Source of the DNA: Euglena gracilis
Lineage: Eukaryota; Euglenida; Euglenophyceae; Euglenales
DNA length: 64,000 bases
Assembly: GCA_039621445.1 (NCBI GenBank)
Contig: CP154957.1
Location: 32,630,399 to 32,694,398, forward strand
Direction of reading: 5' to 3'
A model generated the notes under the pieces. The model was not told where the DNA came from. It did no database searches and saw only the letters and a program-made list of their open reading frames with translations. Of the stretch, positions 1 to 12,700 are shown piece by piece. A program made the position numbers and the translations under genes. How positions within the stretch are numbered: the stretch's first letter is position 1; each line of letters starts with the position of its first letter.

Positions 1-1584
1 TGACAGAGTTGTGAGTTTTTCAAAAACAACACACATGGGAGGGGGTCCACATGCAACGGCCTGGGCTTCCATTCCAGCGCCACTCTGCGCGGGGGACGGC
101 CTCCTCTGTCTCCTCGTCAGAGTCCTCCCTCTTCCGCTCCCTCGCCTCTGCCGGGGTGGAAGAGGCGGCCGTCACTTCCGGCGCTGCGGGGGGCTATGCC
201 GGCTTTGCTTGCATCCCAACCTGAACTTGGTCGGAAAGCCTGCCCAACATGGCATGGCTGACTGGATTTCGACCCATCAACACGCACGCCCCCCCCCCCC
301 CTGAGCTGACTGAGCTGCCTGTGGCTGGCTGCGGCGCCACCTCCCACATTCGCCAGCTCCCACGATAACCCACCCGTGCATCCACCGAGGTTCTCTCAGG
401 TTTGCACGAGCATTTCAGTTTTTGGATTTCAGCGAATTCTGTTGATAGGGAGCCGGATCCTGCCTCTATATTGTTGCCACCCGAGTTGACCCAATGCCCC
501 CAAATAGTGGCACCACCACCACCACTGGTAGGGCTGCCGCGGCGCCACCACCGGTGGCGTCGCGGCGGGGACGTGGCCAGAGATGTAAGTTCACAGGCAG
601 TTCTCACACAGTCTGAGACTCATGATTCACAAAGTGTGTGTGCATATTTCGGTGCCTTGCTCGGTCCCCCATTTGTATTAACCCAGGTTGGGCAGATCTT
701 TGGGTTCTCTGAGTATAACCCCTGGAACCCAATAAAACGACGTTGAAAAAGAAGGTTCTGGGGGGGGGGGCAGCCCGGCCTCGGAAACAAAAAAAAATGT
801 GCAAAATGTGCAAAAATGTGCAAAAATGTTTAACATCTGAGATAAACCACCAAATATCACGAAAATACAAAAATTTGCCCCAAAGCATGCAAAAATGGAA
901 CCAAATTACGAGAATTGAAAAAAAAACAATGAGGAATATTCGTTTGAAAAATTGACAATTTCAAAAAAAAACTGCAAAAATTTGCGGAAAATTTGTGAAA
1001 AATTGCAAACGTGGTGAAAAAAGATCTGCAATTTTTGGACATATTTTTGAAATTGAGAATAATGAAAAAAACATGAAAACATTTGGGAAAACCACCAAAG
1101 AATGTGCCAAAGAGCAAAAAATCTGCTGAATAGAAATCAAAAAAATGTGCAAAAATGAGCATATTGGGAAATTTGAAAAAAAAATGTGGGTAGAATGCGC
1201 GAAAAATGTGCAGAGGTGCGAAAAAATGCGAAACAAATTTCCCCCCTGAAGGTTCAAAATGTTTGAATGAAAATCTTTTAAGAAAAGCAAGGTGGCCGCC
1301 GTGGCCGGCCGAGGGGGCACCTCCCATGAATCCACCTCCCACAGCAACTAAACTGTGGATGCACCGCAGGGACTCTTGGAAAACCTGACCCCCTGACCTC
1401 AACGCCGTGCCACCAACACCCCAGCCCCGTGGCGCGCTGCCCCACCCTTTGCCCTGCAACCAACGCCGGCCGCCGGGGGCGTCGGCTGTGATGCGGGGCC
1501 GGGGTCCACCTCCACCTCCCCCTCGTCGCTGGAACTGCCCTCGTCGTCCGCAAAGTCCATCCGGCCCTCGACCTTGGGCGGCAT
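1..1584 (-). CDS. Partial acidic, low-complexity protein, left edge; function unknown
   Basis: Two exons are supported. The first runs from an ATG at 1584 down to about 1461. It encodes a short acidic start (MPPKVEGRMDF, then an Asp/Glu/Ser stretch, then Pro/Ala) with almost every codon ending in G or C. The donor at 1461 (GGCGTTG then gttgca) leaves phase 1. The second exon, 183 down to about 58, starts after ccccgcag with two bases, which fits that phase. It encodes Pro/Ala, then a charged run (EARERKREDSDEETEEA), then a Trp-containing segment. The gene either continues past the left edge or stops near position 10. The composition suggests a nuclear, intrinsically disordered protein, but I recognise no domain and assign no function. 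Another exon could lie in the GC-rich stretch at 480-590. Confidence 0.5.
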
Positions 1585-1689
1585 CGGCGGCGAGCACCAG
1601 GGCCCCGCTCCCCGCCGCCGCCGCCTTCGTTGCAACAGGGGATCCCACAATGTCCAAGCTTCCGCGTGCATCTCAGAGGTTTATAGGAC

Positions 1690-2745
1690 CCAGGGGGGTC
1701 CGGACCCACCTACCCACCCCCCAGGTTCGGGGGACCCACGTTTAGAAATCAATTTTGGGGTCCAAAATTTTTTTGGTGCTTCGAGGCGAAAATAGAACAA
1801 AACACCCGCCCTCCAGTGGGGTGCCCACTCAGCCCAAACCACCCCCCCCCGGGGGGGGGGCAGCTTGGCCGGGACCCCCCGCGAAACTTTAAAAGAAATC
1901 TCTGCTGCGTCTGTGTGGGTGGTGTGCCTGCAGCGATGGGCTCAAAAAGTCGTTGGGCATCGGCCCACCGGTGGAGAAAGGCTCTGAGCGCGGCTTTCTG
2001 CACTGAGGGTAAAGGCTGTTGAACAGCGAAGGGGAGCTCAAGGGATGGGGAAAAGACAACTGCAAAAGTGGGAAGAGACTTGAAAATGTGGGTCAAGACT
2101 GCAGCCAAATCTCCGGCATGAACAAACAGATCGCCCGTGTTCGTGACCACCTGGGCTCAAAACCCAATGATCTGTAACCAGGGCATGCAAATCTTCTGGC
2201 GACCAACAAATGAACTTTGGGGAAATGCATTCAAATACCAAATGGTTCATTCTAACAGAACTCAAAACAAACCATAGTCCCCTGGGCCAACAATTGGCTG
2301 TGGGCAAGAGACCACCCACCCCGAGGGAGCCGAGGGCCCCCACACCCTGGGGGACAGCGCACAGCACGCAACAAAGGTGGGGACAAAGCGATGGAGTGGG
2401 GGCTGGGTAGGTGGCGGATACAGGCATGCGACACTGTCGCAAACAGTCAAGGTACAGGGGACGTAGGAACCGCTCCTTAGGAGAGGGGGAAGAGCCACTT
2501 GCACCGCAAAAGAACAAAGAAAACACCCAACCGTTGATTGAAAACACGCACACAACGCCGTAGAAGTTGACCTGCCCCCCCCCCCAACACCAAAGACCGA
2601 CCAGGAGGGGGACCCCCCATGCTCCCGCTGAGGAGGGGTCCAGCTGGAGGTCGGTGGTCCACAACGCCATCTGTAGACACACGGCAGACGAGTGTGGGGG
2701 AGGCAGGGGAGGGGCACAGAGACAGCGAGGGGCTCGGCCCGGCTC
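1690..2745. other. Spacer between genes 1 and 2
   Basis: This is the 3' flank of the CCCH-finger gene and the 5' flank of the left-edge gene. I see no exon with biased codon use. It contains one member (1690-1865) of a dispersed repeat with a GGGTCCGGACCC-type start, an AAAATTTTTTTGGTGCTTCG core and long C and G runs. Confidence 0.4.
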
Positions 2746-2747
2746 GG

Positions 2748-5700
2748 TCAGCGCCGGCGCTGGGACCGGCCCCGGCGCCGGCGGGCGGGGCCGGCGTCGG
2801 AGCCGCTCTCCTCCGCGGCCTCCGCGGCGGGGGCCGGCGGCGGCCGCTGCGTCCGCAGCCGCTTCGCGGCGGGGCCGTCCGCGGCCCCTGCCCCAGCGTC
2901 GGGGCCATGGGTTCACTCACAGACCCCCGGGGCTCTTTTCCCAGGCCCAAACCACTCACCCCCCCCCCCTCCCACCCCCCCACCACCCCGGCCCCCCCGG
3001 GGGGGCGGGTGGGGCGGCCCAACCACCCGCCCACCGAAACCTCGCCCATAATCGGCCGCAAACCCTGGAAGAAAATTTTCCAGCCCAGCCTTCGGCGGAG
3101 CCGGACTGACCCAACGTGCCCCCCCCCCCCCCGCGGCCCCGACCCCAACCCACTCACAAAACCCGACGTTTTGATGGTCACCCCCTACTGGGATTCAGCC
3201 ACATGGTGGCCCCAGTTAATAAAAATGAAAGTTCCAGGGACCCCCTGCCTGAAAATCACCACCCACATGGGTATGTTCACCAATTGCAGGGGGGAGCAAA
3301 TGCCACCCCCCAGGTGGCCCCTGCTTTGCATGATTTGCTAAGGCAAATTCTGGAGGGGAAGCAAATACAAATACAACCATTAACGATTTCCTGGGAAGAA
3401 ACCCCAGTTTAAAGCGTTATCAAAGCGCTTTTACGCTTTTATGGGTGATTTTGGACAAAATGGGGGTACCCCCCCCTGAAGCCACCACTGACCAAGTGGT
3501 TGACACTTTACTTCAACTGTTTCAATTTTCAAAGGGCCAAGCACGCAGTGCATACTGTGCTGTGCTTTTGATCCCTGGCTTTGGTGGCCTAAGGTTCCAT
3601 GCCATGTTGGCACCTTATAAAAGGCTTTGGAACCAAAATATGGAGAAATATGGTGCATTCTGGGATCCCCTCCCAATCCTCATGGGGCTGGCACAGTCCC
3701 CCCTGCCCTCTGATATGTGTACATTACGTACGCAACTCATTTTCTGTTCACGAATCCTCTGTTTATACAGATCATCTGATTTGGCACAGATCCAAAGAAC
3801 CACCAGCATGTTGGGGGGGCACCCTACATCAAAATCAAACGTAAAGGTCAAAAAATTCACAAGTGGGAGAGAGTTGTCTCCATTCCCCAGTGCCAGTGCC
3901 GGGGGGGGGGGGGCACCTGTTTTTTTATGAACCATGGTCGGGACCAATGGAAGGAGCCCGGCTGCGCCCCGTCCGATCCTGTGGAGGGAACAGACAGCGG
4001 CTTTGGTGTGCCATTTGCGTGCGTCGGGCAGCTGGAGTGGTGGCCCCTCCCCGATGTGACTCCGGACGTGGATGTCGCTTCAACAACGTTATGCGGCAAA
4101 CGCATGGTGCTGTATTGCCATGTCCTTGCTGTCGCATAGAATCCCGGGGAATGAATCCTGGGGGGGGGGGGGCTCTGGGGGGGGGGGGTCTGATGCTCCC
4201 GGCCCACACTGGGGCCTGTCAAAACGGCCCATCGGCCCCCTGTCCTGGTGGACCTCCGTCCTTCAACATTGGGTCATCTGGTTCAGGCTCGTAAGAATGC
4301 AACGCCGGAGCGGGCACATCCACACCTGCCTCTCACGTTTCACCCCGCGGCGGGCCTCCTTGGGCGTAAAGTCCTCCTTTCGGTGCCGCAGTTGGCACTT
4401 GCTGCCCTCCCGGCAGAGGCCCTGGACCTTGAAGAACGGACAGGAGCGCTTCCCTGCGGAAAGGAGGAGCAGTTCCCTCTGGGCCCATCAGAAAAACATT
4501 CTGGTGTGGTGGTGTGCCAAAATCACACAACTCATAAACTCTAAGTGGAAAGACAAAAAATCGAAAGGGAAAGGGAAAGCTTTCAAACGTTGACTTTGCC
4601 ATGTTGTCAGACACACCGATACACAATTTTTTCTTGCCGACACACATGACACGGGAAGAAGGCACCCCCATGCATGGCATGGGGCACTGACGAGGGGGGG
4701 GGCATGACCTGCGTTGTGGGTCTTGAAGGGCTGGTCAGCAGGCTCCACCCACAGCTTGTCTTCGGACAGGCGGAACTTCTCGGGGTGGCGCTCCAGCAGC
4801 TGCAGCACGCCGGCGGCGTCAGCTCCGGGCCCGTGCCCGGGGACAATGGGTGTGTTTGTGTGTGCTGTGCGTGTGAGTATGAATGAGTTGTGTACGTGTG
4901 CGTGCTGTGTTTGTGCGCGCTGTGTATGCGTGCCATAATATGCGTGCTGCGTGTCTGCTGTGTTTGTCTGCTGTGTGTGTTGTGTACATGTGTGTCTTGG
5001 AGGTGCTGCTAATAGCGGTTAAAATTCTCGCCAAAAGAAAATGCGCGAAGGTGCGCATTATTGTCAGGCCAAAACCTTTCCATCCTGGGGGCCAGCAGAG
5101 GGGGGGCAGCAGCATCCGGCAGGGGCCCCGGGCGGCGTACAGCTGGCGGACCACCTCCCGGCTGACGAGCCACCCGGCCTCCTGCGCGAAGTGGGGCCGG
5201 TCCAGCGCGGCGACGGGGGCGACGCCGACGCGCAGCACGAACTGCGCCAGGTTGGCCACCACCGCCTGGGAGGGGTCGGGGGCGGTTCGCGGCGTTGGGG
5301 CAGGGAGGGGGGGTGCCTGTTGTCGTCCTGGACCATGCGGATATTTACCGGGGGTCGCTTCCACCCCGGGTCAAACTTAAATGGTTTTTACCGACTGACG
5401 GGGGGTCAGGTGAGGGGTGGAGGGTCGAACCCCCCCCCCTCACCCGTGCACCCTCCTTATCAGGCATTCTTAACCGACCGGGGAGGGTGGTATAGGGTGC
5501 CTACACATAGCAGGCACACCCCCCGGGGGTGGGCGGGGCAGCCCGGGGTACCCCGGGTCGGGTGGGTCCTTGCCAAAGGGTAAATAAAAACAGACCGGGG
5601 TGCGTGCCCAACCCACCCCCGAAACCCCCCCGGGGGGGGGGTCGGCAGGGGTGCTATGGGGTGCCTGCCCCTAGCACCAGGGGGGGGGAAATGCAACTTG

Positions 5701-7073
5701 GCCCTTCAAATTATGCAAGTCAAAAAAATGCAAAAAAAAATGCAAAAAATGCAAAAAAAAATGCAACTTGCATGAAAACCTTGAGAAAAAGCTGGAATAT
5801 GACAGATCTTTGCTGCCTAAAATCAAAAAAATTTTCCAGGGCAAAATATTTTATGCAAAAAAAACGCAAAAAAAAATGCAAAAAATACAAACATATGCCA
5901 ACCAACTACAAATTTTTTTCAAGGGCAAAATATTTTATGTAAAAAATGAAAAAAAATCCAAACATACGGCGACCAACTACAAAAAATTTTTCCGGGGCAA
6001 AATATTTTATGCAAAAAAATGCAAAAAAATGCAAAAAAATGCGAGTTTCGGGAAAACCTGATTATGCAAAAAAATGCAAATTATGCAAGTTGCATCCCCC
6101 CCCCTGCTAGCACCCCCCATGGGGTAGGGACCCGACCAAAAAAAGGCCTGCTCCTTATATCGAACCCTGGGGGGCTCGAGCCAAGACTAATCAATCACGT
6201 TGCAAAAAAAAAAAAACCACTCACACCGGGGGTTAACGAATGAGTAAATGATTGTACGTGCAGACTGTCAAAAATGCATTCAGCCCAGGAGGAGGCTTGT
6301 GACCACACGATGGCGTCCATGCGGTGTATGACTGCTGTGCTGCATGACCTCGGGCACCTCTCAGAGTGCTTTTGGGGGGGGGTTTCGGGGAATGCCACAA
6401 AACACACTGTTGTGCAAACTGAACCATTTCATGAATGCAATTTATCAAAAGTAAAATATCCTTGTCGACTGGTGGAGGTGTCGGCCTTTCAAGTTGCGGC
6501 GGAATTTAAGTTTCGAACACAACGGAGTTTGATACCCATAAGCAGGCATAGACATGGGTGAATATGCATAATTATTGTTGCAATTTATGCAGGTCACAAT
6601 GCAAAAAATTATCAATGAGGGTTCGAAGAACAGGTTGCACTTTTTTGGGGGGGGGGGGCGTTTAAACCTTTCCCCAACCTTTGGGCTTCAACGACATCTC
6701 CATTGCCTTGGAGCGGGGCACCCCGATGTTCAAGAATCAAAAATAGCCCGGGTCTGCCTGGCCCTGACATCCACGCACGCCCGGCCACAAACCTCCTCGG
6801 CGGTCATGGACTGGGGCGGGTGGCTGCGGAACTTCTGGGACCGGCCGAAATCCTCCGCGGGGTCCACGTCCTGCGACGGAGCCGGGCGGCGCCCACGACG
6901 GCCCTTCCCGACGCCCCACTGCCAGGGCCGACCATGCGCAACCCGCCCGCCACCAGCTGGCCTCACAGGACTAGGGAGGGTGCGGGCAGGGACAATGGCA
7001 CCACCCCTCATTTGAGGGCATCCTCCTCAACGCAACACAACAAGACAGAATACAACACAACACACGCGGGCGT

Positions 7074-7165
<92 letters not shown>

Positions 7166-7279
7166 GCACGCACGCACGCACGCACATGCACACACACGCG
7201 CGCGCGTGCATATGCACACCCGCTCACCCACCCACATACACAAATACACACACACAGAAACCCGCACAAACATACGCGC

Positions 7280-7315
<36 letters not shown>

Positions 7316-8313
7316 GCGCGCGCACACACACACACACACATGAATGCGTGTTGAATGGCAAACGCCAGCAATAAAGGCACCCACCATTCTGAGGTGGGCC
7401 GGTTTGCCGAATGTGTCGGACAATCTGCCGGGCCCTGTCCATGGCGCAACGACCATTGGCTTGCGCTTGCGGCTGCGGGCAGCCGCTGCTTTCGACTGGG
7501 CCACTCAGTGGCGCGGCCCCGTCAGCCCGTCCAGTGCACACACTTTTTACCACTTTTGCTTCCACCCTTCCAAAACCCTGTCAGTCACCACCCCTGGGGG
7601 GGGGGGTTGGCCACTGTGGGATGCAAGGAAAAAGTGACCACAAATGTGGGAAAAAATGTGCCAACATTTTCAGCATCTTCGGCGCCAGTTCACTTTGGTG
7701 GTTGATTGCCCCCCACCCCCCGGTGAGCCTCTGTTGGTTGAGATCGCGGATGAAGGATGCTCCACTGGGCAGCCTGGGAGGGTCAATCCTCTGTGTCCAT
7801 CACTTTTTCCCCCATCCGGCCATCAAGCCCCCGACCGAACCATATAATCACTTTGTCACCAGCTGCCCCCCCCCCCCAGGGGTTGGCTGGCTTTTTGGCC
7901 CCTCCCAACCCCAACCCTGCTGGAGGATCGGTTTCTCTGCTGGCGCGGGGCTGCGGGCGCCTCAGGTGCGGCCCCGCAACGGTGCCCTGCCGCGTCGTCA
8001 GGCCCATCACCAATCCCCAGCAGGCCGGCAGGGGAAACGGCCCGCAAGGGGAGGAGAGGAGGCCGGGTTACATACATGGTCCATATGCCACGAATCGTAG
8101 TAGTGGCCGTGTGTGGGTGTGAGTGGGCATGTGTTGAAGCTTTGCAGGAAATCCTGGTAGGAGAGTACACCCCGCCACTGATCGAAAGCTGGGGGAAGCA
8201 GGTGGGGGGGGGGTCCTGGCCCAGCCTGGGCCCTGGTTCCAGCCCTTGCTAGCACAGCGCGGCATTTGGCCACGACGGCGGGCGAGCCCCATGTGCGTCT
8301 TGGGCGGCGGCAT
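2748..8313 (-). CDS. CCCH zinc-finger protein with upstream helical region and basic nuclear-type tail
   Basis: Core exons that join in phase are 6793-6918, 5076-5265, 4709-4822 and 4326-4453. A last exon ends at the TGA at 2748-2750. The 5076-5265 and 4709-4822 exons give a helical region (VVANLAQFVLRVG..., then GVLQLLERHPEKFRLSEDKL) that may be a winged helix. Exon 4326-4453 encodes one CCCH finger, CPFFKVQGLCREGSKCQLRH (C-x8-C-x5-C-x3-H), followed by a basic helix. The tail has AKRLR and ends in repeated Arg, like a nuclear localisation signal. The ATG at 8313 (MPPPKTHMGLARRRGQ) is the likely start. Possible exons near 8190-8110, 8007-7930 and 7530-7400 are less certain, and the join from 4326 to the last exon is unresolved. 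Single CCCH fingers usually bind RNA, but the target is unknown. The intron between 6793 and 5265 holds a TIR element. Confidence 0.65.
5678..6106 (+). mobile_element. MITE-like element, poly-G TIR family, copy 1
   Basis: The element starts CAGGGGGGGG(A)AATGCAACTTG and ends with the inverse, CAAGTTGCAT then C9 then TG. It is flanked by a perfect 7-bp duplication CTAGCAC (5671-5677 and 6107-6113). The interior is A-rich with TGCAAAAAAA steps, and GGCAAAATATTTTATG occurs three times. It has no coding capacity. It lies in an intron of the CCCH-finger gene. Confidence 0.75.
7073..7345. repeat. (CA)n microsatellite grading into (CGCA)n
   Basis: A pure (CA)n run covers about 7075-7160, followed by (CGCA)n and mixed purine/pyrimidine alternation to about 7345. 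It lies in an intron of the CCCH-finger gene. Open frames across it (His-Thr or Cys-Val polymers) are artefacts of the repeat. Confidence 0.95.
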
Positions 8314-8319
8314 CGGGGA

Positions 8320-9710
8320 GAGGCTGTGGCACCGAGGAGAGTCTGCTGGGAGGTGGATGGGTTGGCAGCAACGACAGTCTTAGGCAGTGTGTCACTAAAA
8401 AACCAGCCAGCAACACCCCCCCTGAAAATGCAAAAAGGCGGGCGATTCTTAATTTTTGATTCAACCATAATTTCAAAAATACTATGTCTTTGTTTGCACG
8501 ATTGCGCAAAAAAACCCAGAAAGCTGAAGCACGAATAGACTGCCAGACAGTGGCACTGGGAGGCCCATGAGAACAAAAGAAGTTTCATCCGTCCCCAGGA
8601 CATTCAGACGATAATCAAAGAGGCCGACCTCGCCCTGAAGCGTCCTTGTGCACAAATGCGCACATGGACTCCCAAATACGTGCAGTCCGGACAAAAAAAA
8701 TGACAGGAAACAAAAATGACGGGGAAAAAAAGATGGGAAAAACTGATGGGAAATTTTCGATTTTGGAAAAATTAATGTTAGGAAAATTTGGATACAGCAA
8801 AAACGGGAGCAATATTTTTCACTTGTGATGACACTTTGTTTGGCAAAAAGGCAACACAAAATTGCAAAAAAATGGTCACAATGGACTTTTGGGTGTCTTT
8901 TTTGTGCTTTTTTTTCCATTACAAAAACAGACCCCAAGGTTCACCATGTGCCATATTCTCGACTTTTTTTGTGTGTGGAATATCACAAACTCTGAACGTG
9001 CCCCCCCCCCCCCCCCCCCTAGGGAGGAGAATGGGTACAGGGGGGGGAGAACATAAGGAAAATTGGGTGGTTTCCCGTCATTTTTGTCTGGACTGTAAAT
9101 ATAACCAGGGTTGGCCAAACGATTGGGGCTCTTCTTTTGGCACTTCGTTCGAGGGGGGGGGGTGGAGGTCAGCTAGCCTCTTTTCAGCCAGCCCAAACTT
9201 TGTAACCTCTGGTGCAGCGATTGACATTCTAGAAGAAAAAAAACACTTTCAATTCCAATGGAAATGATGACTTGCAGATTCTTTTCATATTCTCCTCCAT
9301 CCGTCATTTTTCTCAGCATTGGGGACAACTTCACCTTTAAGCAAGAATATAAGCAACAATTTCAGGCATCTCAGAGCACCGTCAACAAGCAGCAGGATCA
9401 AAATGCTCCCGCCAAGGAGTTCACAAATCATCTTCCACTGCGACTGAGAAATCAGCCCAGCGCATAACATTGGAGCCTTCCAACAGTCGGATATTTTGTA
9501 CAGTGGTGAGTCGCGGGCGGATGCAGATGGCATGGGGGGAGCCAGAGGGACAAGAATATGGGGCGGGGAGGGGGGCCGGGGCTGGCCTCGCTTCGCTTCC
9601 CGTCCGCCCCCATTTCGGTGCGGCCGAAGGACGGGGCGTAGCGGACCGGTGGCCCCGGCCGGTATATACCCACCTGGCTCTGCCCCGGCCCCGCTGCGCC
9701 GCCCGCGGGC
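8320..9710. other. Spacer between genes 2 and 3
   Basis: This A/T-rich spacer lies between the putative start at 8313 and the membrane-protein stop at 9714. It contains G and C homopolymer runs (9001-9055, 9150-9163). I found no exon with the local coding bias except GC-rich sequence that belongs to the two neighbouring genes. Confidence 0.4.
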
Positions 9711-9713
9711 CGG

Positions 9714-12700
9714 CTACGGCTTGTAGTCGCTGCCCGCCATGTAGCCCGCCCCGCCGACCGCCACCAGGCCGAGGCTGATGGCGCTCCACACGAGGAACGT
9801 GAAGGCGTCGGAGAAGCCGATGGACAGTGTGCCGGCCATCGCCAGCAGCATCCACAGCCCTGCGGCCAGGCATCCATTCTGCACGCGCTGTGTTCCGGGA
9901 GGAGTGTTCAACGGAGTAACGGGGGGGGGGGGAATCTGACTGGGAACAATTGCCGACGGGAAAAATTCTGCCGGGAAAAATATTGGACGAATCCTTAAAA
10001 TGCCGGGAAAAATCCTGAGCGCTCGCTTAAAACAGGTGGGAAAAAATATTGGACAACTGGAAAAAAAACCGCAAAGGTTTTGCGCCGACCAGCAGTTCAA
10101 CGAGAAAGCATGGCTGCACCTGGTGAAACCAAACAGAAAGCGTACATTCCGCTGGGGTGATAAGACTGCCGTGTTGACAGACACGAAGCGGTTTCTGGCA
10201 CACAACTTATGCACAGGGTCTCTTTGGGGTGGAGTGCACGCTGTGGGCTAACGCACGCTTCAAAGGGGTTTGGGGCGGTTGGGAAAGACAACTTCCTGGC
10301 AGGGTTTTTTTTCTGTCCCTTGGGTTTTGATTGCAAGCAGACATAAAAAAAACATGAAATTTACAAAATACTTTTGAAGAGCAGAAGCAGGAGGTACAAC
10401 ACCGATTCCTGAGAGGAAAAAGAATTCCTGCTGCAAATCGGCGCGCAGCGCCGAAGATTTTTTTGGGGGGGTCATTCACTGGAGGAATCTGGACTTTCCT
10501 TAAATCTGCCGGGAAAAATCCTGGACGGATCCTTAAAAGGGCGGGAAAAATCCTGGACAAAATTTCGTCCAGAATTTTTCCCACAACATTTTTCCCGTAC
10601 AAGTTTTTTCCCCCTGGTACAGACAAAACAATGGCAGCAGGTGGAGATTAACGTGCATGCCAGCGGAAATCAAAACGAGTCTGCCCACGAAGGTGAGCCG
10701 TGCAAGGTGCTTGAGGACAAGAGCTGAAACAAATTCTTGTTCGGAATGTCTCAGGATGGGCACGGGGAAAGCGAATAACTTAGGCAGCAGATCTCACACG
10801 TCACACGAGGCTGGCTTGTTCCTTTGCCATTTGCGCGAAGGTTCCGCTTCTCCCTTCCTGAAAATCCCAATCACTGGCACGCAAACACATCAATAAAATG
10901 GAATCAGGATGTGATCTGGTGCACCCGGACTGCAGGAGGAAATGCAAACACTTTGAAAACGGGAGCAGGTGTCCCCACGGCATACAGGGCATGTGTGTTT
11001 GGGGACCTTTCAACGGCTGCCACATCAACATGGGATGTTGCTGGAACGATTTGGTGCAGGTGAGACCGAACCCTACATGGTGTAGCTCTACACTTTGATT
11101 TTGGGAATTTTTTTTGGCCTTTTGGCGCAATTGTATACAGCAACCACTGCAGCAAATATGGATAGGGGCCACATGCACAACAGTGGGAGCGGTTTGTTGG
11201 TGCAACTGTGGGAACGGACGGTTCTGCATTTCTGGGAATAATTCCTGTTGCACAAATTTTGCGCAAGAACGTTGCGAAATTACGAAAATGGTCCATCTCA
11301 GACATTCAGACATTCAGACGTGTATTTGCTGCAATCATGTGAATACTTCAACACGTCGAATTGCTAAAATTGAATGCAGGGCCCACCTTCTGGCCCGAAT
11401 TTTGGGTTTAGGCAATTGACCCTATGAAACCCCATTTATTACCCCTGAAACATCCAAATAAACAACAATTGAGGTTTTATCCTGGAAAAATGGGTCATTG
11501 TCGTTGAAAATTCCTTTCCCCCCCAATCTTCTTGTCTAAAAAAAAAACAAGTGCTGGAGCAAAAAGCACAAACCACATGTCTTTGTGGGCATTCGCAAAT
11601 GCCGTACACGTTGGGGCAAAACCAACATAAACACACCGGATGCAAGGCAGCTGAGGTTCAGCTGTTTGTACGTGTCGGAGGACAGCCGTTTGGGGCCTGA
11701 AGGAGGTGGCGGCGGAGGACGGGGAAATGGCATCAACACACTACCCTGCACAAGCACCGGTTGGAGCTGCGGGGGTGGCAGCACACCGGCCACAGCGGCA
11801 GCCTGCAGGGCATTCATCACGACAGCGAGGAAGACGCAGAACGATCCGGAGGTGAAGACGGTGCTGGAGCCCACGAGGTAGTTGACGATGAAGAAGTTTG
11901 CCTGCCACAGCGTCGCCTCCACGAAGAGGCCCAGCCCGGTGCCCAGCAGCAACACTGGGGGACGGTGGGGTGAGGCAGAGCCGACACACAGCAGGATCTG
12001 AACTTGCATGCACTGGCCTATTGCGTGGAAACACCGTGCTTCATACCCTGCACGACTTATAAGAATACTTCAGACCTTGACCTGCACTGATTGTATGGAT
12101 TTAGCAGCCAGGTTATGGTACCTGGCCTGTATGACACCACATCACGCCTTCTGTGGGAAGCTTCAAGCAGCCTCGTGGCGCATCACCCCAGCTCCCAGGA
12201 GGATGTACCACACCCGACATGGCGGCGTAGGCGCTGGCGAGGGAGATTGGGCTGCTGACTGCCAGCTTGACGGTCGGCAGGCCGTGGCCCTGGCCGACGA
12301 GCCACGACACAACGCCCGCCCCGACGGCGAAGGCGAGGCGCAGGCTGGGGGGCAAGAACGGGGCCGGGTTGAGGTACTCCCCGACGATGAAGCCCGCCGA
12401 CAGCACCTGCCCGGAGAAATGAAATGATTGATGGATGAAAGAAACCTATGACTGAAACATTGTGTTGTGTTTGCGTGTGTGCGGGCGATGCTGTTTCTCG
12501 TCCGGGGGGGAGGGGGGGCTTGAAAGACAAAACAGGAAATTGCACTCCTGAATTTGGGACAAATTCCCGTAGAAATCACCGGAAATAGAAACTGAATGAC
12601 CTCCAAAGCTCAAAGTGCAGATGTTTAAGGGATAAATTGTCTGGTGAGAGACAATGCTTTGAATCATGAAAATATGGAGGGAAAATATTAGTGGGAGGGA

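Noticed and set aside
5680-6100. Evenly spaced GGCAAAATATTTTATG units resembling a CRISPR array
   Set aside because: Only three units, no constant-length unique spacers, no cas genes, a eukaryotic context, and the block is bounded by transposon-like inverted ends.
11114-11419. Cys-rich plus-strand open frame as a secreted peptide gene
   Set aside because: There is no signal peptide or splice-consistent neighbour, codons lack the strong GC-ending bias of the real exons here, and it lies in a membrane-protein intron.
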